Under the pieces are notes generated by a model that saw only the letters and a program-made list of their open reading frames with translations, was not told the origin of the DNA and made no database searches. From NCBI GenBank assembly GCA_013792135.1, contig VMSP01000001.1, forward strand, positions 1-36,688: a stretch of DNA of 36,688 nt. Direction: 5' to 3'. Within the stretch, counting starts at the first letter, position 1; every line of letters starts with the position of its first letter. This stretch comes from Desulfocapsa sp. GTDB taxonomy: Bacteria > Desulfobacterota > Desulfobulbia > Desulfobulbales > Desulfocapsaceae. Both the position numbers and the translations under genes were made by a program. Below, in pieces: positions 14,022 to 22,834 of this stretch.

Positions 14022-15950
14022 CTATTGTTCGTACATTACCTTGCCGCAATCGCGAAGATCATAGCCGCCGAGACTGAGGACTTTTTCATGGAAATTCCGG
14101 TCATTTCTCAAAAGATCGAGAACGATCCCGACCTTGTTGTCTTCCCGGAATTTCAGGGGGAGGATGAGGTCGTACCGTTCTTCCGTCACCGGAACAAAAT
14201 CAAGATTAAGAGCCACCGCCGCCGCCCGAATTCCCATTCCCGTGTCGACGCTGCCGCCGGCAATGGCAGCCGCAACACTCATATGGGTGTATTCTTCATG
14301 GCTGTATCCTTGGATGGAACCTGGATCAATATCCAGATCACGGAGGATCTTATCTGTGAGCAGACGGGTGCCGGCACCGTTCTGGCGGTTAATAAAAGAA
14401 AGCTTGCGTTCTGCAATATCGGCAAAGCCCTTAATGCCAAGCGGGTTACCTTTCTGGACGATTAACCCTTGTTCCCGGTAGCAAAGATTGATGAGTTGGA
14501 GAGGGACATCGGCCAGAAAACGCTTAATATAGGAAATATTATACTCCCCACTTTCTTCGTCAAGCAGATGGGTTCCGGCAAGATGGGCCTCGCCCCTGCG
14601 GATTGCCATTATGCCGCCCATGGATCCAACATGGGCCGACGAAATTCTGGTGGCAGGGCGTTGTTTGTAAAGCTGATTGGCAATAACATCAAGGATGTTG
14701 TCGTGACTGCCGATAAAGACAAGAGTTGACTCAATCTCTTGGCGGGGGCGGAGCAGTTCAATTTGAACTTTTTCGCCGGCGCCAATGCCTTCACTGCCAG
14801 CAGGAATAGTTAACAGGCCATCGGCCCGGACAAGAGACATCACCGCTCCGGCGCCTTTACCTGAGGGTGTGGCCATAAAGGTATTATCAACCTGGCCCAG
14901 GGTAACTCGTACATATTCATCAACCCCCATGGACGAGGCCAGGGGACGGGACATCAGCGCTTCTATCATCTCTGCTTTCGGAGTGTCCAGGTTCATGAAA
15001 GCATAGACCATGTCGCGGACAAAGAGACGCATGGTAAGAATTGCCGAAACCGGATAGCCAGGCAGGCCGATGACCGGCGTATTGTCGACAATGGCCAGAA
15101 TAACAGGTTTGCCAGGCTTTATAGCCACACCGTGGACAATGACTTCACCCAGTTCCGCCAACACACTTGAGGTGTAATCCCTGGTGCCTGCCGATGCTCC
15201 GGCATTGAGCACTACAATGTCGTTTTCCTGAACGCCTTTTTTAATTGCTTTACGCAGGTGCTCCGGATCATCAATCACCGGTGCCGAACCGCTCGCTTCA
15301 GCACCCCAATCGGTAAGATATCCGGCAAGTATCCTGGAGTTAAACTCGATGATCTGCCCTGGTTTTGCCGCTTGACCAGGTTGGATAAGTTCACTGCCGG
15401 TGGGGATAACCTGGATCTTGGGCGGACGCCGGACCTTGATTGTTGTTACCCCGGTGGCAAGCATGGCCCCCTGGTCAATGGGCCGGACTTTATGTCCTTC
15501 CGGCAGGATGAGCTCGGTGGCGACGATATCTTCACCAATGGTCCGGACATGCTGCCAGGGGGTTGCCGGTATGGCCAGCTCCACTTCCTCATCACTGACG
15601 TAGTGGACGTCTTCAATCATGACAACGGCGTCAAAGCCTTCAGGTAAAGCATTACCGGTGTTTACCGGCATGAATTTACCTTTACCAAGATGCACTGGCG
15701 AGGCTTCGCTTGCCTGGGCCAAATCCGCAAAATGGACGGCGATACCATCCATGGCCGCGGCATTGTATGAGGGTGAGGAATGGATGGCAAAAACCGGCTC
15801 AGCTAGACGATAGCCCAGAGATTTGTCCACAGGGATAGACTGGATGGCTGCCATATTGCTGCCAAACCCGATGCCTTCAAGGGCTTGGAGCCAGAGTTCT
15901 TTGGCCTCGGCCAGGGGATGGTTTTTGACAAAGATATTTCGATTTTTCAT
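14022..15950 (-). CDS. moeA: MoeA fused to a C-terminal PBP-like domain
   Basis: A 642-aa protein. Residues 1 to about 410 are a complete MoeA (molybdopterin molybdenumtransferase): N-terminal domain with AAAMDGIAV (about residues 64-72), the MPT-binding domain with a PTGSELIQPG segment, GASAGTRDY and PGKPVILAIVDNTPVIGLPGYPVSA, and a C-terminal beta-barrel. Residues from about 415 form a periplasmic-binding-protein-like domain (FIGSHDNILDVIANQL, SSAHVGSMGGIMAIRRGEAH, NRQNGAGTRLLTDK), as in PF12727-type fusions. MoeA inserts molybdate or tungstate into adenylylated molybdopterin; the binding-protein-like domain may capture the oxyanion. Its ATG overlaps the stop of the first moeA by four bases. 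Confidence 0.92.
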   Translation of the reverse strand: MKNRNIFVKNHPLAEAKELWLQALEGIGFGSNMAAIQSIPVDKSLGYRLAEPVFAIHSSPSYNAAAMDGIAVHFADLAQASEASPVHLGKGKFMPVNTGNALPEGFDAVVMIEDVHYVSDEEVELAIPATPWQHVRTIGEDIVATELILPEGHKVRPIDQGAMLATGVTTIKVRRPPKIQVIPTGSELIQPGQAAKPGQIIEFNSRILAGYLTDWGAEASGSAPVIDDPEHLRKAIKKGVQENDIVVLNAGASAGTRDYTSSVLAELGEVIVHGVAIKPGKPVILAIVDNTPVIGLPGYPVSAILTMRLFVRDMVYAFMNLDTPKAEMIEALMSRPLASSMGVDEYVRVTLGQVDNTFMATPSGKGAGAVMSLVRADGLLTIPAGSEGIGAGEKVQIELLRPRQEIESTLVFIGSHDNILDVIANQLYKQRPATRISSAHVGSMGGIMAIRRGEAHLAGTHLLDEESGEYNISYIKRFLADVPLQLINLCYREQGLIVQKGNPLGIKGFADIAERKLSFINRQNGAGTRLLTDKILRDLDIDPGSIQGYSHEEYTHMSVAAAIAGGSVDTGMGIRAAAVALNLDFVPVTEERYDLILPLKFREDNKVGIVLDLLRNDRNFHEKVLSLGGYDLRDCGKVMYEQ

Positions 15951-17218
15951 TGTAATAGGTGCACCCTTACTTCAGAATTTTTTTCCAGCCCCTGTGAACT
16001 TTCATCGATGAAAAAGTAGCCATGGGCTCTGGACAGGGTTGATATGGAGCCTGACTTGCCCAGGACCGGTTGGGCCATCAGAACGCCGTTTTCCTCGTGC
16101 AGACGGACGCGAACCAGATCAAGGCGACCGGCAGCGGAGTTGATATTTCTTTCGAGTACAGCTTTGATGGTTGGTTGCGGAAGTTTCTTGTCTTTTTTAT
16201 GGCCGGACAAGAGATCTATTGCCGGTTCAACAAAAAGTTCGAAACAGACCATGGCCGAAACAGGATGCCCGGGTAGGCCAAAGAGAGGCGTGTCGTTGTG
16301 AAGACCTATAATGATCGGTTTGCCCGGTTTTAAGGTGACACCATGGACAAGGATTCCAGGGTTGCCGAGCCGTTCAATGATTTTTTCACCAAGATCACGC
16401 ATCCCCACAGAGCTACCGCCTGAAAAGAGGACAATGTCGTTGTTCTTGATCGCTTTGAGCATTGTCGGAAAAAAATCCTCTTCCCGGTCCGAGACGATGC
16501 CGTAATCTATCACCTTGGCGCCTGCCCGTCTGGCAAGGCCTGTCAGGGTGATATTGTTGATGTCACGGATTTTACCGGCAGGGGGATTTTCGGACCAGTG
16601 GACAATTTCATCACCGGTGGAAAGTATGCCTACTTTCACCTGTCTGTAGACCTCAATCTCACCGATGCCCAAGCCGGCAAGCAGCCCGAGATCCTGCGGC
16701 CGTATCCGATGGCCGGCGGCAAGAGCGACACTTCCTTTGCTGATATCTTCACCCTTATCAATGAGGTTTGTGCCGGCGCCAACACTTTTAACAAGCTCGA
16801 TCATCTTGTCGTCAACCGGGATGGTATGCTCCAGCATGACCACAGCATCACTGCCGACCGGTAAGAGGCCGCCGGTGGATATGCGGAAACAATGGCCCTG
16901 CTCTACCTTTCCCAGCGGATTCTCGCCCATAAACACTTCGCCGCTCAACTGAAGATAGCATGGCATGGACTGGCTGGCGCCAAAGGTGTCTGCCGCTTTT
17001 ACTGCAAATCCGTCCATGGTAGACCGGGCATGGGCCGGAAGATCTTCCGGGGAAAAAATATCCTTGGCCGTTATACGATCAAGGGCTTCATCCAGGAAAA
17101 TACGCTCAGACGGCCTCTGGATATTTTGCAGGTTGCCGGTGAGAAGAGAAAGAGCTTCATGCACCGGGGTCAGACGCTGCCTTCCCAACATATCTTTTGT
17201 TTTATCAGGTGCTGACAT
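15947..17218 (-). CDS. moeA: MoeA molybdopterin molybdenum/tungsten transferase
   Basis: A 423-aa protein of standard MoeA length. It has the substrate-handling segments ARSTMDGFAVKA (about residues 64-75), the MPT-binding STGDEIVHW, SGGSSVGMRDLGEK and LKPGKPIIIGLHNDTPLFGLPGHPVSAMVCFE, and a C-terminal domain. It overlaps the end of the upstream 205-aa gene by 14 bases and the start of the second, PBP-fused moeA. Two different MoeA types in tandem next to an AOR gene suggest that one is dedicated to tungsten and the other to molybdenum or to the AOR cofactor; the sequence alone does not say which. It works in the cytoplasm with MoaD/HesA products. Confidence 0.93.
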   Translation of the reverse strand: MSAPDKTKDMLGRQRLTPVHEALSLLTGNLQNIQRPSERIFLDEALDRITAKDIFSPEDLPAHARSTMDGFAVKAADTFGASQSMPCYLQLSGEVFMGENPLGKVEQGHCFRISTGGLLPVGSDAVVMLEHTIPVDDKMIELVKSVGAGTNLIDKGEDISKGSVALAAGHRIRPQDLGLLAGLGIGEIEVYRQVKVGILSTGDEIVHWSENPPAGKIRDINNITLTGLARRAGAKVIDYGIVSDREEDFFPTMLKAIKNNDIVLFSGGSSVGMRDLGEKIIERLGNPGILVHGVTLKPGKPIIIGLHNDTPLFGLPGHPVSAMVCFELFVEPAIDLLSGHKKDKKLPQPTIKAVLERNINSAAGRLDLVRVRLHEENGVLMAQPVLGKSGSISTLSRAHGYFFIDESSQGLEKNSEVRVHLLQ

Positions 17219-17822
17219 GATCTTCTTGAATCCTCAAAAAAACGGTTTCCGATGAGTGAAGAATACTACCCAGGTCATCAAGGCCAACGGGTGTATCATC
17301 ACAATGCAGGGACAGGAGATGAGAAAACAGGTGCCGGCGGTAGTTAATGAATTTTAAAACGCTCTCACTTTTCATTAAACAGCCGTTATGAAAAATAGTT
17401 CCACCTCTTTCGGTGGCAATGATATTGAAAAATTTCAGCCTGATTGTAATTTTTTCGGTGCTCGGTAACTTGTCTGCCAAAGAGTCAGAGGTCGAGGTCC
17501 TTAAGGCTGCATGGAAGCTGTTTTTTCGAAAAATTGCCCCAGCAAGCCCAGGCATAACGGCAGAAATAGCAAGAACAGGAGATGGGCCGTTAATTTTTGT
17601 TTCCAGATCATCAACAGGCAGGCCGTTCAGGAAAATCGTTTCTATGCGTTCACGTATATATTGCATAGTAAAACCAGGTAAGGAGGCAAGAAGCTCGCCA
17701 ACAGTGGTTGGTGCACTTCTTGCCTCTAAAATACCGGCCTGCAAAAGGGTGGTATATTTTTTGGTAGTGTCAGCCGGGATAAGGAACTCCAGGCGGGGAA
17801 TATGAGGAGATCTGGTAATCAT
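17205..17822 (-). CDS. unrecognised 205-aa protein in the aor-moeA operon
   Basis: No family was recognised. The protein is cytoplasmic by appearance, with no signal or membrane span. Notable stretches are a basic N-terminus with an Ala/Leu-rich segment (residues about 25-50), the helix FTMQYIRERIETIFLNGLPVDD (about residues 51-72), PSPVLAISAVMPGLAGAIFRKN (about residues 79-100), and a C-terminal His/Cys segment (LFSHLLSLHCDD). It overlaps the moeA start by 14 bases and follows aor by about 230 bases. That position suggests an AOR maturation or pterin-cofactor delivery role. The start ATG has a weak ribosome binding site. It is real by virtue of length and tight operon fit; its function is open. 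Confidence 0.75.
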   Translation of the reverse strand: MITRSPHIPRLEFLIPADTTKKYTTLLQAGILEARSAPTTVGELLASLPGFTMQYIRERIETIFLNGLPVDDLETKINGPSPVLAISAVMPGLAGAIFRKNSFHAALRTSTSDSLADKLPSTEKITIRLKFFNIIATERGGTIFHNGCLMKSESVLKFINYRRHLFSHLLSLHCDDTPVGLDDLGSILHSSETVFLRIQEDHVST

Positions 17823-17867
17823 AATGAGAGTATTGCACAGATTGTTAAACTGTACAACTTGAAAAAG

Positions 17868-17937
17868 TGTACGCTTGCTCTCTGCCCATTTTTGGAGGAT
17901 TAGGGGAAAGAATGAACATAGGCAGAGAGGGCGTACA
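17868..17937. repeat. 70-base imperfect hairpin in the leader of the 205-aa gene
   Basis: TGTACGC-TTG-CTCTCTGCC (17868-17886) is complementary to GGCAGAGAGG-GCGTACA (17921-17937) with one small bulge. On the minus strand it lies about 46 bases before the start of the 205-aa gene. A shorter dyad, TTGTACAG/CTGTGCAA, lies between it and the start codon. It may be a leader-RNA structure or terminator. Confidence 0.55.
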
Positions 17938-17955
17938 GCTATGAAAATCTGTTTA

Positions 17956-18042
17956 GGGGCCGTTAAGAAATAACTTGGACTTTTTATTCATTTCTTTACG
18001 GCCCCTTATGCCGTTTTTGAAGCAAAAAAGTCCAAGTTATTT
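17956..18042. repeat. two interleaved inverted repeats (A-B-A'-B') between aor and the 205-aa gene
   Basis: Arm A GGGGCCGTTAAGAAAT (17956-17971) pairs with A' ATTTCTTTACGGCCCC (17990-18005) with one mismatch. Arm B AAATAACTTGGACTTTTT (17968-17985) pairs exactly with B' AAAAAGTCCAAGTTATTT (18025-18042). A and B overlap by four bases, and the two pairs are interleaved, so both stems cannot form simply. They would be mutually exclusive or form a pseudoknot. It lies 13 bases after the aor stop on minus. It could be a switchable terminator, a structured leader, or a mobile palindromic unit. Confidence 0.75.
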
Positions 18043-18054
18043 ATTTAAGACGGC

Positions 18055-19782
18055 TTAGAAATTCCAAAAGGTATCGATCTCTTCGCCGCTGAAATCCCAG
18101 ACCACGTTATGGGGAGGAAGAGGCTCAACGCTGAAAAAATCAGGCAGCCTGTCATCCTGGTTGGTAAATCCGGCCGCCAGGTTAAAGGCATGCTCTGTTT
18201 TAAGAATGGATTTGCCAAGATTGACCACATCATCTCCGGTCAATTCAATACCGTAACAGGCATTGAGGAGATCAATAAGGGCCGGAAGACAGGTTGCATC
18301 GTCAAGTGCAGCAAAGGCAATAAAAAGACACATGCCTGTTGAATCGATGGCAGCCGTTGCAATCTGCAGGTTGCGGGAAAGTTCTACCTGTCCTTCTTTG
18401 GAAAGTGGATCAAGGGAGCCGCCGACACCGAGAATATTGGTGGCAATGGTATAGCCCATTGTATGATCCGCTCCCTGGGTGGATGTGGAGTACGTGATAC
18501 CCATACCTTTTATGGCGCGGGGATCATAGGCAGGAATTGCCTGGTTTTTAACGACCGGCACCCGGGTAACGCCGTAGGCGCGGCCGACATCACCGGCACC
18601 GCCGCCGATTATACGACCAAGACCGGTTCCTTTGGCAACTTCTTCTGTCAGGATGCGCAACAGGCCTTCACCGTCACCAAACTCAAGAACTCCTGCCTCC
18701 ATGGCAATGCCGATGGCAACGGCTGTTTCAATGGAATCGATGCCGATATCATCTAGAAGGTGATCCGCTTCGGCAATTTGGTCCAAGTTGTCAATTTCAC
18801 AGTCGGCGCCCAGAGCCCAAATTGATTCATATTCAAAACCTGATGTCTTATATTTGTTTTTAACATCATTATAAATCTGAGAACATTGAATAACACAACC
18901 TGCGTGACAGTTATGTTTCACCTTGCCGCCGCGCTCTTGAATAAGATCGTGCATTGTTTCACCGGAAATTTGCTCATGGCCTGCAAATTGACCGGAGGTG
19001 AAGTTTCTGGTGGGCAGGCCTCCAGATTCATTGATAATGTTGACAAGAACGTTGGTGCCGTATGTTCCAAGGGCCTGGCTGACAGGGTGATCGATAAGGG
19101 CTTTAGCAAATGCCTTGTTGGCTACCCGGAATTTGTCCATATCGGCAACTTCAACTTTGCCGTCTTTGGGGTCAATACTGATAAATTTTACTCGTTTTGA
19201 TCCCATTACGGCGCCAAGACCACCGCGTCCGCCGGAACGCAGATTGCCATCAGGGTCTTTTACTGAAATATTGGCGGATCTCATTTTCATTTCACCGGCA
19301 GGACCAATGATGATAATTCCTTGCTTTGCGGTAAGACGTTTGTCAAGAATTTCAATCGCGGCGAAATTTCCTTTACCGATAACTTCTTTTTCCCTTTTTA
19401 TGGTCACACCGTCGGGGGTAACAGCCAGGCTGTACCACGCATCATCTTTTGGTTGGCCTTCGATGATAAGAGCTTTGCATCCACATTTTGCCAGCAACTG
19501 TGCTGATGTGCCACCGGAATTAGACTCTTTAATGGTACCGGTTAAAGGGCTTTTTGCGCCGCAGGAAAGGCGACCGGAGTTTGCCGCCGGAGTACCGGAA
19601 AGCAGGCCGGGTGCAAAAATAAGCTTGTTGTTTGCTCCCAAGGGATGGCAGGTGGGAGGGACTTCCGCCGCAACAATTGTTGAGGTGAGTCCGCGGCCAC
19701 CATGACCAGCCCAGGCAGCAGGGACCTCTTCGATGGAGGTTGAAAGATCTGACATGTTGACCCGAAAAATTTTAGCAGCCAT
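18055..19782 (-). CDS. aor: tungsten-type aldehyde:ferredoxin oxidoreductase
   Basis: A 575-aa protein of typical AOR length. It oxidises aldehydes to carboxylic acids with a bis-pterin tungsten (or molybdenum) cofactor and one 4Fe-4S cluster. The N-terminal domain has NKLIFAPGLLSGTPA (about residues 52-66) and SNSGGTSAQLL. The cluster ligands are Cys292, Cys296 and Cys300 (CHAGCVIQC), and Cys485 is the likely fourth. Pterin contacts are expected near GGRGGLGAVMGSK (residues 184-196). The ATG at 19782 is chosen because AAGGAG lies seven bases upstream; a longer frame to 19848 lacks it. It follows flxA by 151 bases, in the same direction as the Flx-Hdr genes and moeA. It would supply reduced ferredoxin to the Flx-Hdr complex. 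Confidence 0.94.
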   Translation of the reverse strand: MAAKIFRVNMSDLSTSIEEVPAAWAGHGGRGLTSTIVAAEVPPTCHPLGANNKLIFAPGLLSGTPAANSGRLSCGAKSPLTGTIKESNSGGTSAQLLAKCGCKALIIEGQPKDDAWYSLAVTPDGVTIKREKEVIGKGNFAAIEILDKRLTAKQGIIIIGPAGEMKMRSANISVKDPDGNLRSGGRGGLGAVMGSKRVKFISIDPKDGKVEVADMDKFRVANKAFAKALIDHPVSQALGTYGTNVLVNIINESGGLPTRNFTSGQFAGHEQISGETMHDLIQERGGKVKHNCHAGCVIQCSQIYNDVKNKYKTSGFEYESIWALGADCEIDNLDQIAEADHLLDDIGIDSIETAVAIGIAMEAGVLEFGDGEGLLRILTEEVAKGTGLGRIIGGGAGDVGRAYGVTRVPVVKNQAIPAYDPRAIKGMGITYSTSTQGADHTMGYTIATNILGVGGSLDPLSKEGQVELSRNLQIATAAIDSTGMCLFIAFAALDDATCLPALIDLLNACYGIELTGDDVVNLGKSILKTEHAFNLAAGFTNQDDRLPDFFSVEPLPPHNVVWDFSGEEIDTFWNF

Positions 19783-19933
19783 AATGTTGCTCCTTGTAGG
19801 ATTGAAAAAGAGAGGGTGGCAGAAATCTCCATAGAGATAAATCTTCAACTCCCGGAAAGACCTTGGTCAGGCCCTATTTCTAACGATTTTTATTAAAGAT
19901 TTTTTTTCTTCATATCTCCGCAATAATAGAGCA

Positions 19934-20767
19934 CTACAACTCGTTGGGTAGTTCTTTGAGCTGGGCGGCAGTAAAAACCGGTCCGTCCATGCACACATAG
20001 CTTGAGCCAATATTGCAGCGTCCGCAGATTCCAACCCCGCACTTCATTCGTTTTTCCAGGGTAGTGACAATCTGTTCATCTTTAAAACCAAGTTTTTCCA
20101 AGGCCTGCAGGGTGAATTTTATCATAATTGGCGGGCCACAGGTAACGGCTACACAATTCTCCGAGCTTGGTGCTATATCCAGTAAAACATTGGGGATAAG
20201 GCCCACGGTATGCTGCCACCCTTCATACTTGGCATCAATGGTCAAGTGTGTCTCAAGATCTTCACGTTCTAACCAGGATTGTAGTTCATAATTGAAGGCC
20301 ATGTCAACCGGTGATCGTGCTCCGTAGAGCAGGGTGATCTTGCCATAATCTTTTCTGTTGTCGAGCATGTACAACATCAGGGGGCGCAGCGGTGCCATGC
20401 CGATACCGCCGCCGATGAAGACAATGTCCTTGCCCTTCATGTCCTCATAAGGGAAAAAGTTGCCAAGGGGGGCACGGACGCCTATCTGGTCGCCTTCACT
20501 GAGGCTATGCAGTTTGCTCGTTACCTCACCGGTACGCATGACACTGAACTGTAAATAGTCCTTGCGGGTGGGGGGAGAATTAATGACAAAGGTGGCCTCG
20601 CCGGTGCCAAAGGAAGAAAGCTGCCCCACCTGGCCCGGTTGGAAAGTAAAATTTTCCATGACCTGTGGGTCGTTAAAGGTTACCCGGAAGGTCATGATAT
20701 TATGTGTTTCCTGAATGACTTCATTGATTGTCGCCATTTCCGGAAGATAGTGATTTTTGTCCTTCAT
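19934..20767 (-). CDS. flxA: FlxA, FAD/NAD-binding subunit of the Flx-Hdr complex
   Basis: A 277-aa ferredoxin-NADP reductase-like subunit. The FAD domain is residues 10-105, with a VINSPP motif at 61-66. The NAD-binding domain follows, with VFIGGGIGMAPLRPLM (116-131). A C-terminal 2Fe-2S motif uses Cys243, Cys248, Cys251 and Cys259. It is like the gamma subunit of sulfhydrogenases. In the FlxABCD-HdrABC system described in Desulfovibrio vulgaris, this subunit oxidises NADH. The ATG at 20767 has AAGGAG just upstream and lies four bases after the flxB stop; the longer frame to 20797 overlaps flxB without a ribosome site. It is the last flx gene before aor. Confidence 0.9.
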   Translation of the reverse strand: MKDKNHYLPEMATINEVIQETHNIMTFRVTFNDPQVMENFTFQPGQVGQLSSFGTGEATFVINSPPTRKDYLQFSVMRTGEVTSKLHSLSEGDQIGVRAPLGNFFPYEDMKGKDIVFIGGGIGMAPLRPLMLYMLDNRKDYGKITLLYGARSPVDMAFNYELQSWLEREDLETHLTIDAKYEGWQHTVGLIPNVLLDIAPSSENCVAVTCGPPIMIKFTLQALEKLGFKDEQIVTTLEKRMKCGVGICGRCNIGSSYVCMDGPVFTAAQLKELPNEL

Positions 20768-20771
20768 CTGC

Positions 20772-21833
20772 TTACTCCTTGCCAATGGCCGGCTCATGAT
20801 TTATGGCCTCTTGAACTATTTCACGGATATCGATACCCACCGGACAACTCTTTATGCATCGGCCGCAACCGCAGCAGGAGATAACCCCGTCATGGATGGC
20901 TGGATAGTAGCTGAACTTGTGGCCTACGCGGTTTTTCAGCCTGTGGGCTTTGGTGGGCCGAGGATTATGGCCGCTTGCCTCCATGGTGAACTGGGCTGAC
21001 ATGCAGTTGTCCCAGGATCTGAAACGAGTACCTTTCATGCCTGTTGTTTCGTCGGTGATGTTGAAACAGTAACATGAGGGACAGAGATAGGTACAGGCGC
21101 CGCAGCTGAGACATTTTGCGGCGGCGTTTTCCCAGAATTCCATATTGTCAAAGACGTCGAGGAGTTTCTGTGGGGCCTGGGACAGATCCGGAGCATTGGC
21201 CAAGAATCCAGCCGCGTTTTCATGGACGTCTTTGACTTCCAATATCCATCTTTCGCCATTTTCAAGAAGGCTTGAGGTCAGAAGTTTTTGGCCTTTTTCG
21301 GAAAACGGTTCAAGCACATAACCGTCTTCAATCGGGGTGGCCAGGACATCAGAACCGCTGGCGTCGGAGGGGCTGCTGTCCACCCAATGACAAAAACAGG
21401 TAGTTTCCGGTTTCTCGCAGGCCAAGGTGATAAACGAAGTGTTCTCCCGGCGGGCCTTATAGTAGACATCGGTGGTTTTTTCAGCGAGATAGACCCGGTC
21501 GAACATGGTGAAACCGCGGACGTCACAGGGGCGACTACCAAAGACAACGGTTGTGCCTTTGGGCAGGATTTCCTTGGCCTCAATCAAGATCCTGCTCAAA
21601 TTTTCAGGATCTTTACTGTAGGTGAAATCAACAAGCTTTTCACTCTGGGGAAAAACCGTTTTTTTGGGCGGCATGGTTGCCGCGTGTTTTATAGATATTT
21701 CCTGCTTGGGATCAAAGGGGGCGAAAATTACGGCATCGCCTTCATAACGTGGGGCGAACACCTTATTCTCCCGTGCCAATTCTTCAAGCCAGGACATCAA
21801 ATCAGCTGATTTTAGATATTTAACAGGATCCAT
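20772..21833 (-). CDS. flxB: FlxB, 4Fe-4S subunit of the Flx-Hdr complex
   Basis: A 353-aa protein. The N-terminal domain resembles hydrogenase beta-subunit (HydB-like) proteins, with a SRPCDVRGF segment and CEKPETTCFCHW cysteines. The C-terminal half has two ferredoxin motifs, CLSCGACTYLCPSC and CCGCGRCIKSCPVG, for two 4Fe-4S clusters. It would carry electrons from FlxA to FlxC/D. The ATG at 21833 overlaps the flxC stop (TAATG) and has AGAAGG seven bases upstream. The ATG two codons earlier is not supported. Such subunits are known from FlxABCD of sulfate reducers. It is cytoplasmic. Confidence 0.9.
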   Translation of the reverse strand: MDPVKYLKSADLMSWLEELARENKVFAPRYEGDAVIFAPFDPKQEISIKHAATMPPKKTVFPQSEKLVDFTYSKDPENLSRILIEAKEILPKGTTVVFGSRPCDVRGFTMFDRVYLAEKTTDVYYKARRENTSFITLACEKPETTCFCHWVDSSPSDASGSDVLATPIEDGYVLEPFSEKGQKLLTSSLLENGERWILEVKDVHENAAGFLANAPDLSQAPQKLLDVFDNMEFWENAAAKCLSCGACTYLCPSCYCFNITDETTGMKGTRFRSWDNCMSAQFTMEASGHNPRPTKAHRLKNRVGHKFSYYPAIHDGVISCCGCGRCIKSCPVGIDIREIVQEAINHEPAIGKE

Positions 21834-22834
21834 TACCATACCTTCTCTGTGATATTCTCTTCTTTCATCTTAAAGGAGAGCAGGGGCGGAGTAGCTTCAG
21901 GGTCGACTCCTGCCTCATATTGAAACGTATCCCTGATTTCCTTGTTCATTTTCTGCTTAAACATGAGAACAGGGATATCCACAGGGCAGGCACGCTGACA
22001 TTCACCGCATTCGGTACAGCGTCCTGCCAGATGATAGGCATGGATAACCTGAAACATCAATTTGTCACGAACATTGTTTTCCTGAGATAACCAGTGCGGG
22101 TCACGACTTTCAGCCGCACAATGGTCCCGGCAGACACATAAAGGACAGGCGTTCCGGCAGGCATAACAGCGGATGCAGCGATCAAACTCCTTAAGCCAGT
22201 AGCCGAACCTTTCGGGGACCGAAAGATTTTCAAAGGTTTCTACTGCCGCATAATCGGCATCCTCTTCGCCTTTATTACCTATCTTTTCACCGGCAAAATA
22301 ATCGCTGATAACCGCATCAGGATAGCGACAGGAAGAGCATTTGTCGGCCAGCATTTCTGCCATGGGCAAGGTATATGCTTTGTCCTCAGATTTTATGACA
22401 ATTACCGATTCAGACATATCACAGAATTCGATATTCCCTGTATGGCCGCCCAGGGCCTTCTTGATTTTTGACTGATCCACCACACCGGTGCAGGGGAAAC
22501 CGAATATGGTGATATCTTCCCTGTTGATGAGATTTTCCTGGAGCAGTTCAACCACGGAGCGGCTATCACAGCCCTTGACGACGATTCCTACTTTTTTACC
22601 ACGCAAGCCAGGAAGGTAGGTTGCCAGATTATGAACGCTTAAGGGGCTTATCTCCAGCTTATCTATATCTTCTTCCCTGCGCATAAAATGTGGTGTGGCA
22701 TGCAGGGGATCAAAGCTCCCGCACCAGCCGATGACCACATCCAGCTCAGGCAGGGCCTTTCTGATGTTGTCTTTGAGTTCTTCTTGAAATTTCACCTGGT
22801 CTCCTTTGTTCGACTCAGATCTTGGGTTACCCAT
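21833..22834 (-). CDS. flxC: FlxC, Fe-S subunit of the Flx-Hdr complex
   Basis: A protein of 333 aa if it starts at the TAATG overlap with flxD (22834). An in-frame GTG at 22795 has a better ribosome binding site (AAAGGAG) and would give 320 aa. The N-terminal part is FrhB/CobF-like with GLRGKKVGIVVKGCDSRSV. A cysteine segment follows (CSSCRYPD), then two ferredoxin motifs, CIRCYACRNACPLCVC and CTECGECQRACPVD. It is one of the electron-relay subunits in FlxABCD. It lies between flxD and flxB with overlapping starts on both sides, so it is strongly coupled. Confidence 0.88.
   Translation of the reverse strand: MGNPRSESNKGDQVKFQEELKDNIRKALPELDVVIGWCGSFDPLHATPHFMRREEDIDKLEISPLSVHNLATYLPGLRGKKVGIVVKGCDSRSVVELLQENLINREDITIFGFPCTGVVDQSKIKKALGGHTGNIEFCDMSESVIVIKSEDKAYTLPMAEMLADKCSSCRYPDAVISDYFAGEKIGNKGEEDADYAAVETFENLSVPERFGYWLKEFDRCIRCYACRNACPLCVCRDHCAAESRDPHWLSQENNVRDKLMFQVIHAYHLAGRCTECGECQRACPVDIPVLMFKQKMNKEIRDTFQYEAGVDPEATPPLLSFKMKEENITEKVW

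Noticed and set aside
17823-18054. Molybdenum-cofactor (Moco/Tuco) riboswitch before the cofactor genes
   Set aside because: The position would fit, but the interleaved repeats could not be matched to the known consensus by eye. A covariance-model search would decide.
18055-19782. AOR as BamB of class II benzoyl-CoA reductase
   Set aside because: No other bam genes are adjacent; adh and cofactor genes point to general aldehyde oxidation.
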